A stretch of DNA of 64,000 bases from Syntrophaceae bacterium UBA6087. GTDB taxonomy: Bacteria; Desulfobacterota; Desulfomonilia; UBA1062. Below, one piece after another: positions 54,674 to 63,701 of the stretch. The stretch spans positions 1 through 64,000 of the forward strand of contig DIXF01000016.1 of the NCBI GenBank assembly GCA_002448235.1, in the 5' to 3' direction. The position numbers and the translations under genes were made by a program. The notes under the pieces were generated by a model. It did no database searches. It saw nothing but the letters and a program-made list of their open reading frames with translations, and was not told the DNA's origin. Every line of letters starts with the position of its first letter. The first letter of the stretch is position 1.

Positions 54674-54918
54674 TTCGGATGGATGGGCTCGTTGCTGATT
54701 GCGGGGTGTTCCTCTCCGTGGACGCCGTTTTCCGGATGAAACACTTCCGGATGTCCGGGGATGGTCTCTCTGGGGATCGTTATCTCTCCGGGATCTTCCT
54801 CGTCCCTCCGGCCGCCTTTGCTGTTCAGGGTGTATTTCCCCAGGAGCTTGAGCAGAGAAGGAACCACGAAGAAGAAGACCAGGAGGAGAATCAGACTGGT
54901 TAATGATTGTTTGTCCAT
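54664..54918 (-). CDS. small single-pass membrane protein
   Basis: An 84-residue protein with one helix (about 8-24: LILLLVFFFVVPSLLKLL), then a charged, proline-rich tail rich in histidine and glutamate (HPEVFHPENGVHGEEHP). It is translationally coupled to the following membrane protein gene, so the two likely work together. Function unknown. Confidence 0.65.
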   Translation of the reverse strand: MDKQSLTSLILLLVFFFVVPSLLKLLGKYTLNSKGGRRDEEDPGEITIPRETIPGHPEVFHPENGVHGEEHPAISNEPIHPKWF

Positions 54919-54983
54919 ATATAAATAATAGCACAGAAGAACACCCGCGAACCAGATATTTATTCCGGCCGGGGCAGTTCTCT

Positions 54984-55670
54984 TCAGGGCCAGGAATGTA
55001 GAGGACAGGTGCCGCAGCGCGGATTGGAAGGCCTGCAGCAGTCCTTGCCGATAAAGACAAGGTACGCGTGAAGATCTTTGTAGAGTCCGAGATCGGGGGG
55101 GAGGTTCTGCTGGAAAAGCCCCTGGATCTGATCGTAGGTTGAAGAGTTATCGATGATCCCGTGGCGCATAAGGATCCGTTTCGTATAGGCGTCGACGACA
55201 AATATGGTTTTATCGGCAGCATAACAGCAGATGCTGTCGGCTGTCTCCTTGCCGATGCCGTTGGTCTGCAGGAGAATCTCTCTGAGGCTGTTCAGATCCT
55301 GGCCGAGGAAGGCCTCGAGGCTGTCGTATCCTGAAGCCGCGGCGCTCACCAGATTCTTGAGCCGGCGAGCCTTGATGTTGTAGTAGCCCGAGGCCCTGAT
55401 GAGTTGTGCGAGTTCGCCTTGGTCTATTGCGGCAAGTTTGCCGAGATCGAGCATGCCATGCTTTTTTAAGTTATCGATGGCCTTTTCCACGTTGATCCAT
55501 GCGGTATTCTGGGTGAGGACCGCCCCGACTGCCACCTCCAGAGGGCTTTCCCCCGGCCACCAGCCTGACGGTCCGAAGCGGTCCTTCAGGATGCGGTAAA
55601 GGTGAACGAAAGCGGATGGGTCAGGAGCAGACGACTTTTTTCCCTGTGGGGTCTTTGTACAGAATGACAT
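54984..55670 (-). CDS. endonuclease III-like DNA glycosylase, probably monofunctional
   Basis: A 228-residue HhH-GPD protein. The HhH motif reads LLQTNGIGKETADSI and the catalytic Asp is in FVVDAYTKRIL. In endonuclease III the residue after GxGR/K is the Schiff-base lysine; here it is Glu (GIGKET), as in glycosylases without lyase activity such as MagIII-type 3-methyladenine glycosylases. The C-terminal cysteines CC-x6-C-x2-C lack the last cysteine of the usual Fe-S pattern. The start overlaps the crotonase gene by 50 bases. Confidence 0.82.
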   Translation of the reverse strand: MSFCTKTPQGKKSSAPDPSAFVHLYRILKDRFGPSGWWPGESPLEVAVGAVLTQNTAWINVEKAIDNLKKHGMLDLGKLAAIDQGELAQLIRASGYYNIKARRLKNLVSAAASGYDSLEAFLGQDLNSLREILLQTNGIGKETADSICCYAADKTIFVVDAYTKRILMRHGIIDNSSTYDQIQGLFQQNLPPDLGLYKDLHAYLVFIGKDCCRPSNPRCGTCPLHSWP

Positions 55671-56406
55671 CTTTCATTTTATCCCGGATATCCCCTCGTA
55701 TATTGAAGAGCATCGCGGTCATTTCCAATTCGTATTCGAGTGCTGCCTTGGCATCGAGGCGGCTGACCACATCGAAGGTCCGTTTTAAGGCGCGTACGAC
55801 CTCGGGAGATCTGTGGACCAGCTGTTGAGCCCAGGCGTTTATCTCTTCCTTGAATCTTTCCGGGGGAACGACCCGGTTCACCAGGCCGATGGCATGCGCT
55901 TCCTGGGCGCCGATGGGCTCGCCGCGCAGGGTAAGCTCCTTGCTCCTGGCCATGCCGATACGGGCAACGAGCGGCGTGAGGAGGGGGTTGAAGCCGTATT
56001 TGATCTCGGGATGGCCGAATATGGCGCTTTCCGATGCGATAATGATGTCTCCCATGAGCGCGAGGTTGAAGCCTCCGCCAAAGGCAATCCCGCTCACCGC
56101 GGTAATGAGGATCTTGTCATAATCGATGAGCATCGAATAGATGCCGACCGCCAGGTTGAAGTATCGCGACGCCTCTTCGGAGGTGAAATTCGGCGCTTCC
56201 TTGAGGTCTATCCCTGCGGAAAAGCACTGGTCGCCTCCGGTGAGGACGACGAGCCGTACGCTGTTCCCTTCTTTGAGAAAAGAGGAGAATGCGTGATGGA
56301 TCTCCGAGAGCATTCCGTTTGAAAGGGCATTGAGCTCATGCTTGCGGTCCAGTTCAACCCAGGCGATGTCTCCGGCTACTTCCACCTTGATAAACTGATA
56401 ATCCAT
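55621..56406 (-). CDS. crotonase-family protein (enoyl-CoA hydratase/isomerase-like)
   Basis: A 261-residue crotonase fold. The oxyanion hole is CFSAGIDLKE and GIAFGGGFNLALMGD; the acidic residue of FGHPEIKYG is kept, but the first catalytic Glu of true hydratases (GGGCE) is Asn here. So isomerase, hydrolase or another CoA-ester reaction is more likely than classical hydration. No linked beta-oxidation genes are adjacent. Confidence 0.85.
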   Translation of the reverse strand: MDYQFIKVEVAGDIAWVELDRKHELNALSNGMLSEIHHAFSSFLKEGNSVRLVVLTGGDQCFSAGIDLKEAPNFTSEEASRYFNLAVGIYSMLIDYDKILITAVSGIAFGGGFNLALMGDIIIASESAIFGHPEIKYGFNPLLTPLVARIGMARSKELTLRGEPIGAQEAHAIGLVNRVVPPERFKEEINAWAQQLVHRSPEVVRALKRTFDVVSRLDAKAALEYELEMTAMLFNIRGDIRDKMKDVILYKDPTGKKVVCS

Positions 56407-56569
56407 TCAATGCTCCTCATGATAAAGTGGTATTTATTAGTACATGGATAGGTCCTCCCTGTCAATGATTCCCGGACCGCCGGGCCGGAGCGGGCAAGTG
56501 CACGCGGTGCCAACGAACCTCACGGCTGCACTCCTATCCATCACTTGATTATCTTCCTCCCTTTCTGTT

Positions 56570-58030
56570 ATGCCTTTGCTCATGACGTGCTTGAGTGTAA
56601 GCCGGTTGAACGAGCTGGCCAGAGAATCCCTCCAGTCGTGCTTCGAGCCCGAGATCTGGGTAAAGGGAGAAATTCACGGCCTGAAGCTCCATGCGAAATC
56701 CGGCCATATGTACTTCGACCTGGTGGAAAAGTCCAAGAGCGGACTTGATGGCTACATCGCAAAGATAAGCTGCGCTTTCTTCCGAGGACCCTATACCAAA
56801 TGGCGTACGAACCTTGCATCGATGGGGATAGGAGGTTTCGAGCTCAACTCCGGCATCGAGGTGAAGCTCAAGGCCAGGATCGATCTCTTCGTCAAAGAAG
56901 GCCGCTACCAGCTCATCGTATCCGAGATCGACCCGTCATACACCTTCGGCGCCATTGCGAAAAAGCGCGAGCAGACAATACGGGAACTGCGCGCGTTAAA
57001 CCTTTTCGAAAAGAATAAAGACCTGCCTTTCCCGGCGTTGCCGCTGAATATCGGGCTGATTACTTCGGAAGGATCGGCTGCCTTCAGCGACTTCATGCAC
57101 ATCGTCCGCGACAGCGGCTACTGCTTTTCCATTACCCTTTTCGATGCGCACATGCAGGGAGACAATACCGTGCCGGAGGTCCTCAGGGGGATCGGGATCC
57201 TTCAGAATCACCCCAATGTGGATACCATCGTCATCATCAGGGGCGGCGGGGCAAAGACCGACCTCTTCTCCTTTGACGACAGCACCCTCTGCAAGGCGGT
57301 TGCGCTCTGCCCCAAGCCGGTAGTCACCGGCATCGGGCATGAGATCGACGTGAGTGTGGCAGACCTCGTAGCCCACACCTACTGCGTCACCCCGACCGAT
57401 GTGGCAAGGCTCTATGTTGCGAAAGCCGACGAGGTCAGCGTGTTCCTGGAATCGGCGTGCCGTGACATCTCCTACTGCTGCAGCGATATCTGGCAGAAAG
57501 CAAAAGAGCGCCTTCGCCTGTCGACGGCGGGCCTCGATCATGTATCGCAGAGATGGATGGTCTCGGCGCTGTCCGGCCTGAAGGATGCCGCTTTTCGCCT
57601 CCATACCGCGGTTGCGGCGGATCTGGCGAAGGCGGAGCATGCGGTTTCACAGAGCGTCTTCATCCTCAAGAGCTCAGCGAATGGCGCGCTTACAGCGCAA
57701 TCCAGGACCCTTGACGGGATTCCGGTGCGCCTGGCCCGCGACACCCATACCCGCATCCGGTCGTCCCTGCAGGAGATCCGCCATGTGCAGCGCGGCTCCC
57801 AGGATCATGTGCATGCCCTTCTCGAGCGGGGACTCCAGCGCCTGACCCACATCGATTCGTATGTATCCCTCATGGATCCCACCGAAACCCTGAAGCGGGG
57901 GTACAGCATCACCATGGACAGCAAAGGCAGGGCCGTAACGGACTCGGGGTCGGTAAGGGAAGGGGAGTGCATTACCACCAGACTTTTACAGGGCACGCTT
58001 ACAAGCATTGTCAAAGACAAGGAGTCATGA
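56570..58030 (+). CDS. xseA: exodeoxyribonuclease VII large subunit
   Basis: A 486-residue protein. The N-terminal OB fold begins LSVSRLNELARESL and includes WVKGEIHGLKLHAKSGHMYFDL. The catalytic domain has LNIGLITSEGSAAFSDFMH, VIIRGGGAKTDLFSFDD, KPVVTGIGHEIDVSVADLVAH and TPTDVARLYV, followed by a long helical region. It degrades single-stranded DNA with XseB. The stop overlaps xseB. No clear ribosome binding site; ATG 56582 is an alternative start. Confidence 0.94.
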   Translation: MPLLMTCLSVSRLNELARESLQSCFEPEIWVKGEIHGLKLHAKSGHMYFDLVEKSKSGLDGYIAKISCAFFRGPYTKWRTNLASMGIGGFELNSGIEVKLKARIDLFVKEGRYQLIVSEIDPSYTFGAIAKKREQTIRELRALNLFEKNKDLPFPALPLNIGLITSEGSAAFSDFMHIVRDSGYCFSITLFDAHMQGDNTVPEVLRGIGILQNHPNVDTIVIIRGGGAKTDLFSFDDSTLCKAVALCPKPVVTGIGHEIDVSVADLVAHTYCVTPTDVARLYVAKADEVSVFLESACRDISYCCSDIWQKAKERLRLSTAGLDHVSQRWMVSALSGLKDAAFRLHTAVAADLAKAEHAVSQSVFILKSSANGALTAQSRTLDGIPVRLARDTHTRIRSSLQEIRHVQRGSQDHVHALLERGLQRLTHIDSYVSLMDPTETLKRGYSITMDSKGRAVTDSGSVREGECITTRLLQGTLTSIVKDKES

Positions 58031-58251
58031 TGAAGAAAACCAGCCGTTATTCCGAAGTGCTCAAAGATCTCGAAGACACAGTGGACAGGATGAGCAGAGG
58101 CGAAGTTCCCATCGACGAGCTCGAGGACACGGTCAAGGCGGCCGCAAAGAAGATCCGGTTTCTGCGCCAGGTGCTCAAGTCCACACAGACGGAAGTGACC
58201 AAGGTGCTCAAAGACATGGAGGAAGAGGAAGCGGGCGAAGACAATCTGTGA
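58027..58251 (+). CDS. xseB: exodeoxyribonuclease VII small subunit
   Basis: A 74-residue helical protein (YSEVLKDLEDTVDRMSRGEV, IDELEDTVKAAAKKI) that binds the XseA helical region. ATG 58027 or 58030 overlaps the xseA stop, ensuring coupled synthesis. The acidic tail EEEAGED is typical. Confidence 0.93.
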   Translation: MMKKTSRYSEVLKDLEDTVDRMSRGEVPIDELEDTVKAAAKKIRFLRQVLKSTQTEVTKVLKDMEEEEAGEDNL

Positions 58252-58309
58252 CGCCCTTATCGTCATCCCGTGATTGACCCGTTCGTTTCCGGTCTGTTAT
58301 AGAGGCGTT

Positions 58310-59452
58310 ATGGAGACAGCCAAAGGAATCAAGGATATCACTCCCTTCCTCGTCATGGATGTGATGGAAAGGGCGAACAGGCTTTCTGCAGAAGGCAGGG
58401 AGATCATCCACCTGGAGGTGGGCGAGCCCGATTTCGACACCCCTCAATCTATCCGGGATGCTGCGGCAAAGGCAATGCACAACGGCCGGACCCACTACAC
58501 GGACTCTTTAGGGATCATCGAGCTCAGGGAAACGATCTGCGCCCATTACCTCAAAACCTACGGGGTGAGCATCGATCCTTCGCAGGTTCTCGTGACCGCC
58601 GGATCGTCTCCTGCACTGCTCACGGCCATTGCCTGTCTCGTGGATCCGGGTGACGAGATTATCCTGACCGATCCCTATTATGCCTGCTATCCGAACTTCA
58701 TAAAAATACTGGGCGCGGTCCCGCACCCGGTTCGGACGGGAAGCGACGATGCCTTCCAGCTCAGCCCGTGGAAGGTCAGGGGCGCAATCAACTCCCGGAC
58801 AAGAGGGGTCATCATAAACTCGCCGGCCAACCCCACAGGGGTCTGTCTCGATAGCGCCCATCTGGAAGACATCGGTAATTTACGCATCCCCGTCATCTCC
58901 GATGAAATCTATCACGGGCTCGTCTATGCCGCAGAGCAGCATACGATCCTCGAATATACGGACAACGCCATCGTGATCAACGGATTCTCGAAGGCCTATG
59001 CCATGACCGGGTGGCGTCTCGGCTGGGCGGTGTTCCCGAAAAATCTCATCCGGACGGCCCAGAAGATCCAGCAGAACCTGATGATCTGCGCACCGTCCGT
59101 AGCCCAGTGGGGAGGAATTGCTGCGCTTACCGAGGCCGAAGAGGATGTCGGGCGCATGCATGCGGTTTTTGCCCGGCGGCGCCTGGTAATGCTCGAAGAG
59201 ATGGCCGGGCACGGTTTTACGGTCGAGGTGGAGCCGACCGGTGCGTTCTATGTGCTCGTGAACATGTCCGAATTCACCGAAGATTCGTACCGGTTCGCGC
59301 TCGATATCCTGGAGAACACCGGGGTGGGAGTCACGCCAGGCATAGATTTCGGTCCCGGGGCGGAGGGGTACATCCGGTTCTCCTATGCGAATTCCGAGAA
59401 GAACATCAGAGATGGCGTTGCAAGAGTCGCCCGGTATATAAAGTCGTTATGA
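58310..59452 (+). CDS. class I/II PLP-dependent aminotransferase
   Basis: A 380-residue fold-type I enzyme. PLP Lys is in INGFSKAYAMTGWRLGW; NSPANPTG and ISDEIYHGLVY bind cofactor, and YIRFSYAN carries the carboxylate arginine. It resembles aspartate aminotransferase of the Ib/Ig groups; substrate not deducible. Start 58310 behind GAGGCG rather than 58274. The stop overlaps engB by 4 bases (ATGA). Confidence 0.88.
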   Translation: METAKGIKDITPFLVMDVMERANRLSAEGREIIHLEVGEPDFDTPQSIRDAAAKAMHNGRTHYTDSLGIIELRETICAHYLKTYGVSIDPSQVLVTAGSSPALLTAIACLVDPGDEIILTDPYYACYPNFIKILGAVPHPVRTGSDDAFQLSPWKVRGAINSRTRGVIINSPANPTGVCLDSAHLEDIGNLRIPVISDEIYHGLVYAAEQHTILEYTDNAIVINGFSKAYAMTGWRLGWAVFPKNLIRTAQKIQQNLMICAPSVAQWGGIAALTEAEEDVGRMHAVFARRRLVMLEEMAGHGFTVEVEPTGAFYVLVNMSEFTEDSYRFALDILENTGVGVTPGIDFGPGAEGYIRFSYANSEKNIRDGVARVARYIKSL

Positions 59453-60030
59453 TGATTAAAATCCGAGACGCCAAGTACGCAGGCACCGTATACAATACCC
59501 TGCCCAGCCTTCCGCAAATCGCCTTTGCCGGAAGGTCGAACGTGGGCAAGTCATCCCTGATCAACGCCCTGCTCGGCCGGAAAGCCCTTGTGAAGACGAG
59601 CAAGCAGCCCGGCAAGACGAAAAACATCAATTTTTTCCAGGTGGATATCGTAGAGCATCCGTCCCTCTACATGGTGGACCTCCCGGGGTACGGGTATGCA
59701 AAGGTCCACCGGGATATGAAGAGTGCATGGGACGAGCTCGCCTCGCGGTACTTCCAGGGCAACAAAGACCTGAAGATCCTTATGGTCCTCATCGATATCA
59801 GGCGGGAGTTGGAGCAGGAAGAGCTTCTGGTCCTGGATCTCGCCCGAAAGGCATCCATCAAGCCGATGCTCATCGCCACAAAAGCGGATAAGCTCACCTA
59901 TAGCGGCCGCATCAAGCGAATCGGAGAGATAACCCGGGCCTCGGGAATAGAGCCTATCCCTGCATCAGCACAGACCAAGCTCGGCATGAACGAGATCTGG
60001 GAACGGATTTTTCAGGAAATAACCGCTTAG
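59449..60030 (+). CDS. engB: ribosome biogenesis GTPase YihA/EngB
   Basis: A 193-residue small GTPase for late large-subunit assembly and cell division. G1 is AGRSNVGKSSLIN, G2 includes SKQPGKTKNINFF, G3 is VDLPGYGYAKV and G4 is ATKADKLTY. It is translationally coupled to the aminotransferase upstream. Two adjacent ATGs (59449, 59452) are both possible starts. Confidence 0.95.
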   Translation: MMIKIRDAKYAGTVYNTLPSLPQIAFAGRSNVGKSSLINALLGRKALVKTSKQPGKTKNINFFQVDIVEHPSLYMVDLPGYGYAKVHRDMKSAWDELASRYFQGNKDLKILMVLIDIRRELEQEELLVLDLARKASIKPMLIATKADKLTYSGRIKRIGEITRASGIEPIPASAQTKLGMNEIWERIFQEITA

Positions 60031-60062
60031 ATCAGTGCGGCCGGTAAACGCGGATAAAACCG

Positions 60063-60380
60063 TTATTCCTCTTCCTCCTCTACCTCTTCCTCTTCTTTCT
60101 CCAAGCCCTCGCTCTCTATCAGATATTCATCCCTGTCTTCGCGTACTTCGGTCAGGGAATCGGCGTCAACGGATTCGGAGAGGGCATCGCTGTCCTCGGG
60201 GAGGACGTGCATATCGGTATCCATCCTGGAAGGCCAGCGCTTCTTTTTTGTGAAAAGCTGCTTCGCCTCCTTATTGCTCTGGTCTTCTCCGCATGAAGGG
60301 CAAATCGGCTCGGGCCGGTTGAGGTCATAAAATTTGCTTTCACACTTGAAGCACTTGTAACGTGTTCCCAGTTCGCCCAC
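60063..60380 (-). CDS. FYDLN-acid zinc-ribbon protein
   Basis: A 105-residue protein of the TIGR02300 type. The N-terminus has GTRYKCFKC then ESKFYDLNRPEP and ICPSCGED, four cysteines forming a zinc ribbon. A lysine patch is followed by an almost purely acidic tail (EKEEEEVEEEEE). The start is set at GTG 60380, behind AAAGGAGATATCT, which gives the family's usual beginning; an ATG at 60473 would add 31 unrelated residues. Function unknown. Confidence 0.82.
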   Translation of the reverse strand: MGELGTRYKCFKCESKFYDLNRPEPICPSCGEDQSNKEAKQLFTKKKRWPSRMDTDMHVLPEDSDALSESVDADSLTEVREDRDEYLIESEGLEKEEEEVEEEEE

Positions 60381-60689
60381 AGATATCTCCTTTTCTTTGG
60401 TTGCATTGTATTGCTCATCGTATGCGTTTGCCGCTCGTGCAGCGGATTCCCCGGCCGGGCATGTGCCGATCACCTTCTATCCGTAAAGGAATGCCGGAAA
60501 GCGTCTTTATAGTATCATCAACTGCCGATCGAAGCGATACATATTTCAATCGGGGGTACATCTCTTATCGGGGGATGTCCCGCCTCGAATGTGCTGTTCG
60601 GGGCCACCCGGACCTGTTTTCGCCATTGAACGGACGTGCTGACGACAATCCTCCTTGAAAACGTTTTGGATATGAAATAGATCTCTTGC

Positions 60690-62537
60690 ATGGACCAGTT
60701 TGATATTATCGTCATCGGTGCAGGCCACGCAGGTGCAGAGGCTGCATTTGCGGCCTCGAAGACCGGCTTGAGCGTTGCGCTCTTCACCATGAATATGGAC
60801 ACGGTGGGAAGGATGCCCTGCAGCCCGTCAATCGGCGGCCTTGCCAAGAGCCACCTCGTCAAAGAGATCGATGCCCTGGGCGGGATCATGGCTCAAGTTG
60901 CCGATGAGACCGCGATTCAGTACCGGGTGCTCAATACCAAGAAAGGCCCCGCAGTCAGGGCCACGAGGACCCAGAACGACAGGAGGCTCTATGAGGCAGC
61001 CGTGAAATCCCGGCTGGAGGGTTCGGGCATCCGTCTGCGCCAGGCTCACATCGACCGGGTCGAGGTAAAAGAAGGAAAGGTGACCGGCGTCGCAGATCGT
61101 ACGGGCATGCTTTATTCCGCCCGGGCCGTCATCATCGCGGCAGGCACGTTCCTCTCCGGCACTATCCATATCGGCGACAGAATAATACCCGCGGGCAGGG
61201 CAGGTGAAGAGGGTTCCTATGAGCTCGCCCGGTGCTTGAAATCTCTCGGATTTGTCATGGGCAGGCACAAGACAGGCACTCCTCCGAGGCTGCATATGGA
61301 TACCATCGATCATGCCTCTCTCCTGCGGCACGACCCCCTCGATCAGTGCATGCCCTTCGCTCTCGGATCCAATGGTCCGGCACTGCCCCAGCTCCCGTGT
61401 TACCTGGCCAAGACGACGCAAAAGACACATGAGATCATCCGCAATAATATCGGCTTGAGCCCGCTGTACTCGGGTGCGATTACGGGGACGCCCGCCCGGT
61501 ACTGCCCTTCGCTGGAAGACAAGGTCATGCGGTTCGGCGACCGGCAGGGCCACCAGGTCATCATCGAGCCCGAGGGTTTGACCACGAGGGAGGTGTACGC
61601 ATCCGGCCTCGGCAATTCCTTGCCCGTGGATCTCCAGTGGCAGATCGTCCGGTCGGTTTCCGGGCTGGAAAAGGCGGAGATCGTTCGGCCGGCGTATGCC
61701 ATCGAGTATGACTACATCCTGCCTACCCAGCTCCTGCGCACCCTTGAAACCAAGGCCGTAGAAGGGCTCTACCTTGCCGGACAGGTCAACGGAACGTCCG
61801 GGTACGAGGAAGCGGCCGCTCAGGGGCTCATGGCGGGAATCAATGCATCCTTAAAGATCAAGGGAGAAGAGCCCTTCGTCCTCGACAGGTCCGAGGCCTA
61901 CATCGCGGTCATGATCGACGACCTCGTAACCAAAGGCACATCAGAGCCGTACCGCATGTTCACCTCCCGGGCGGAGTACCGGCTCCTGCTGCGGGAAACG
62001 AATGCCCTCTTCAGGCTTTCCGACAAGGCCCATGCCCTGGGACTCATCACCTCGGAGAGGAGGGCGCAGGTGCACGATTTACTCAAGGAGATGGCTGATC
62101 TGGACAGCCTCCTCGACAGGACGTACATCGTGATACCCCGCGATATGCCGGCTGCAGCTCCTACGCGCGGGGCCGAGAGCGAGCGGATCAGCCTGAAAAA
62201 ACTCCTGAAGAGGCCCGAAGTAGGCATGGACGACATCGAGAAAGCAGGGTTCATCCCCCCGTCGCGGCCCTTATGCGCCGCCGAGGTGGAAGTGGACATC
62301 AAGTATGAAGGCTACATAGCGAGGCAGGTCAGGGATGTTGCGCACCTCAAAGAGATGGAGCGGATGAAGATACCGTATACCCTCGATTATGAAAAGATCG
62401 AGGGGCTTTCCAACGAGCTCAAGTCGAGGCTTACCGAGATTAAGCCGGGAACGCTGGGCCAGGCGGCCCTGATCGAGGGAATGACCCCTGCGGGGCTTCA
62501 GGCACTGAAAATAGGGATCAGATCTTCATCTTCCTGA
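60690..62537 (+). CDS. mnmG: tRNA uridine-5-carboxymethylaminomethyl synthase MnmG
   Basis: A 615-residue FAD enzyme, partner of MnmE in wobble-uridine modification. The FAD fold begins [19 protein letters not shown]; then NPSIGG-like [56 protein letters not shown] and the C-terminal helical domain for MnmE/tRNA contact. The gene is about 35 kb from mnmE and rsmG in this window, whereas these often cluster. Its 3' end overlaps the PilZ gene by 20 bases. Confidence 0.97.
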   Translation: MDQFDIIVIGAGHAGAEAAFAASKTGLSVALFTMNMDTVGRMPCSPSIGGLAKSHLVKEIDALGGIMAQVADETAIQYRVLNTKKGPAVRATRTQNDRRLYEAAVKSRLEGSGIRLRQAHIDRVEVKEGKVTGVADRTGMLYSARAVIIAAGTFLSGTIHIGDRIIPAGRAGEEGSYELARCLKSLGFVMGRHKTGTPPRLHMDTIDHASLLRHDPLDQCMPFALGSNGPALPQLPCYLAKTTQKTHEIIRNNIGLSPLYSGAITGTPARYCPSLEDKVMRFGDRQGHQVIIEPEGLTTREVYASGLGNSLPVDLQWQIVRSVSGLEKAEIVRPAYAIEYDYILPTQLLRTLETKAVEGLYLAGQVNGTSGYEEAAAQGLMAGINASLKIKGEEPFVLDRSEAYIAVMIDDLVTKGTSEPYRMFTSRAEYRLLLRETNALFRLSDKAHALGLITSERRAQVHDLLKEMADLDSLLDRTYIVIPRDMPAAAPTRGAESERISLKKLLKRPEVGMDDIEKAGFIPPSRPLCAAEVEVDIKYEGYIARQVRDVAHLKEMERMKIPYTLDYEKIEGLSNELKSRLTEIKPGTLGQAALIEGMTPAGLQALKIGIRSSSS

Positions 62538-63684
62538 CGGCGGAAAGTATCTCGAGCTGTCTTTTGAATACGTAGCGCTGGAGATGCTGAATATCCGAGG
62601 AATGCAGCTTTATGGACAGCCCGTAAAAGAAATCGCCGCCCGTATCCTCTTCCTTGAAAACTACCTCTGCGGTGCCGAGCAAGGTTTGGCTCAACGGTGC
62701 AGGCTCGACGGGGAAGATCTGCGTGTTGTCCATCACTGCATGGGGAAGGGCCGGGTAGTTCGGCAGCGTCAAGGAGACGGGATATATCTTTTTTTTCTGG
62801 AGCCCTTCATACGGCATCGTCAGGCCGACTCCCCCTTCGCTTATATCCCTTACCGGGATGCGCAGAGTCTGATGGTCCTGGGGAAGGATGTGGATGGTGA
62901 CAGGGTCTCTCGGGTCAGGCTCAACGCGGATATATTGCCGCTTCTGCTCGTAGATTCTTTCCGGGAGGAACGCCACGATCCTTCCCTCATACAGGGCATC
63001 CACGCGCAAATCAAAACCCATGGTCTCCTCGTGATGGGTGAAGAAGCCCGAAAGGGGTTTGCCCATAGCCATCTGAGCGTAGAGCTCTATGAACTCATAA
63101 GGCCTGAAATTATCCAGGATGAGCTTGGGCTCGAACTCTCCTGTCAGCTGAATGATCTCTCCGGTGACGGTAAGCGTCGGCAGGTCTTCCTGGAACTGGC
63201 AGGTGAGTATGATCCTCGATCGCTCCCTGATGATGCTCCGGAACAATTCCTTGATTTCCGAGGCATCCTGGGACGGCTTGGTGTAGGGTTCCTTGGGCGC
63301 TTTGTGCAGGGACGCGTGCACGTTCGACATGTCCTGGCACTTTTGGAGAAACATGATGAATCCCAGAGCCATGTCCCTGGAGATTCTCGATGGGTCGATG
63401 AAGAGGATTCCCTGGGGGGCATACTGCAGGATATCGAACTCCTTTATTTCGGAGCCGGAATAGACAATTATGGGGCCGACGATCCCGCGGTTCCGGATTT
63501 GGGTTACGGTGTCCTGAAAATTCCAGTAAAAAGGCAGGATCACAACGTCTCTGGGAGAGCCCAGCTTGAGAATCTCATACACCATGGACGTGAAATCCAT
63601 GAGCCTGCAGGGGAACTCATTGCCCTTGATTCCGAGATCCTTTGCGTCATCATGGGTAATCCAGACAATCGATTTTCCGCTCAT
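62518..63684 (-). CDS. PilZ-domain protein with N-terminal regulatory domain
   Basis: A 388-residue protein. Residues 1-115 look like a receiver- or Rossmann-like domain without clear phosphorylation residues ([13 protein letters not shown]..., IVVYSGSEI). A middle region (120-235) follows. The PilZ domain (about 245-375) has RQYIR (RxxxR) and [10 protein letters not shown] (D/NxSxxG), so c-di-GMP binding is likely. It may be a c-di-GMP effector for pili or gliding-type behaviour. Convergent with mnmG. Confidence 0.8.
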   Translation of the reverse strand: MSGKSIVWITHDDAKDLGIKGNEFPCRLMDFTSMVYEILKLGSPRDVVILPFYWNFQDTVTQIRNRGIVGPIIVYSGSEIKEFDILQYAPQGILFIDPSRISRDMALGFIMFLQKCQDMSNVHASLHKAPKEPYTKPSQDASEIKELFRSIIRERSRIILTCQFQEDLPTLTVTGEIIQLTGEFEPKLILDNFRPYEFIELYAQMAMGKPLSGFFTHHEETMGFDLRVDALYEGRIVAFLPERIYEQKRQYIRVEPDPRDPVTIHILPQDHQTLRIPVRDISEGGVGLTMPYEGLQKKKIYPVSLTLPNYPALPHAVMDNTQIFPVEPAPLSQTLLGTAEVVFKEEDTGGDFFYGLSIKLHSSDIQHLQRYVFKRQLEILSAVRKMKI

Positions 63685-63701
63685 GGCTCTCCTGTAGGAA
63701 G

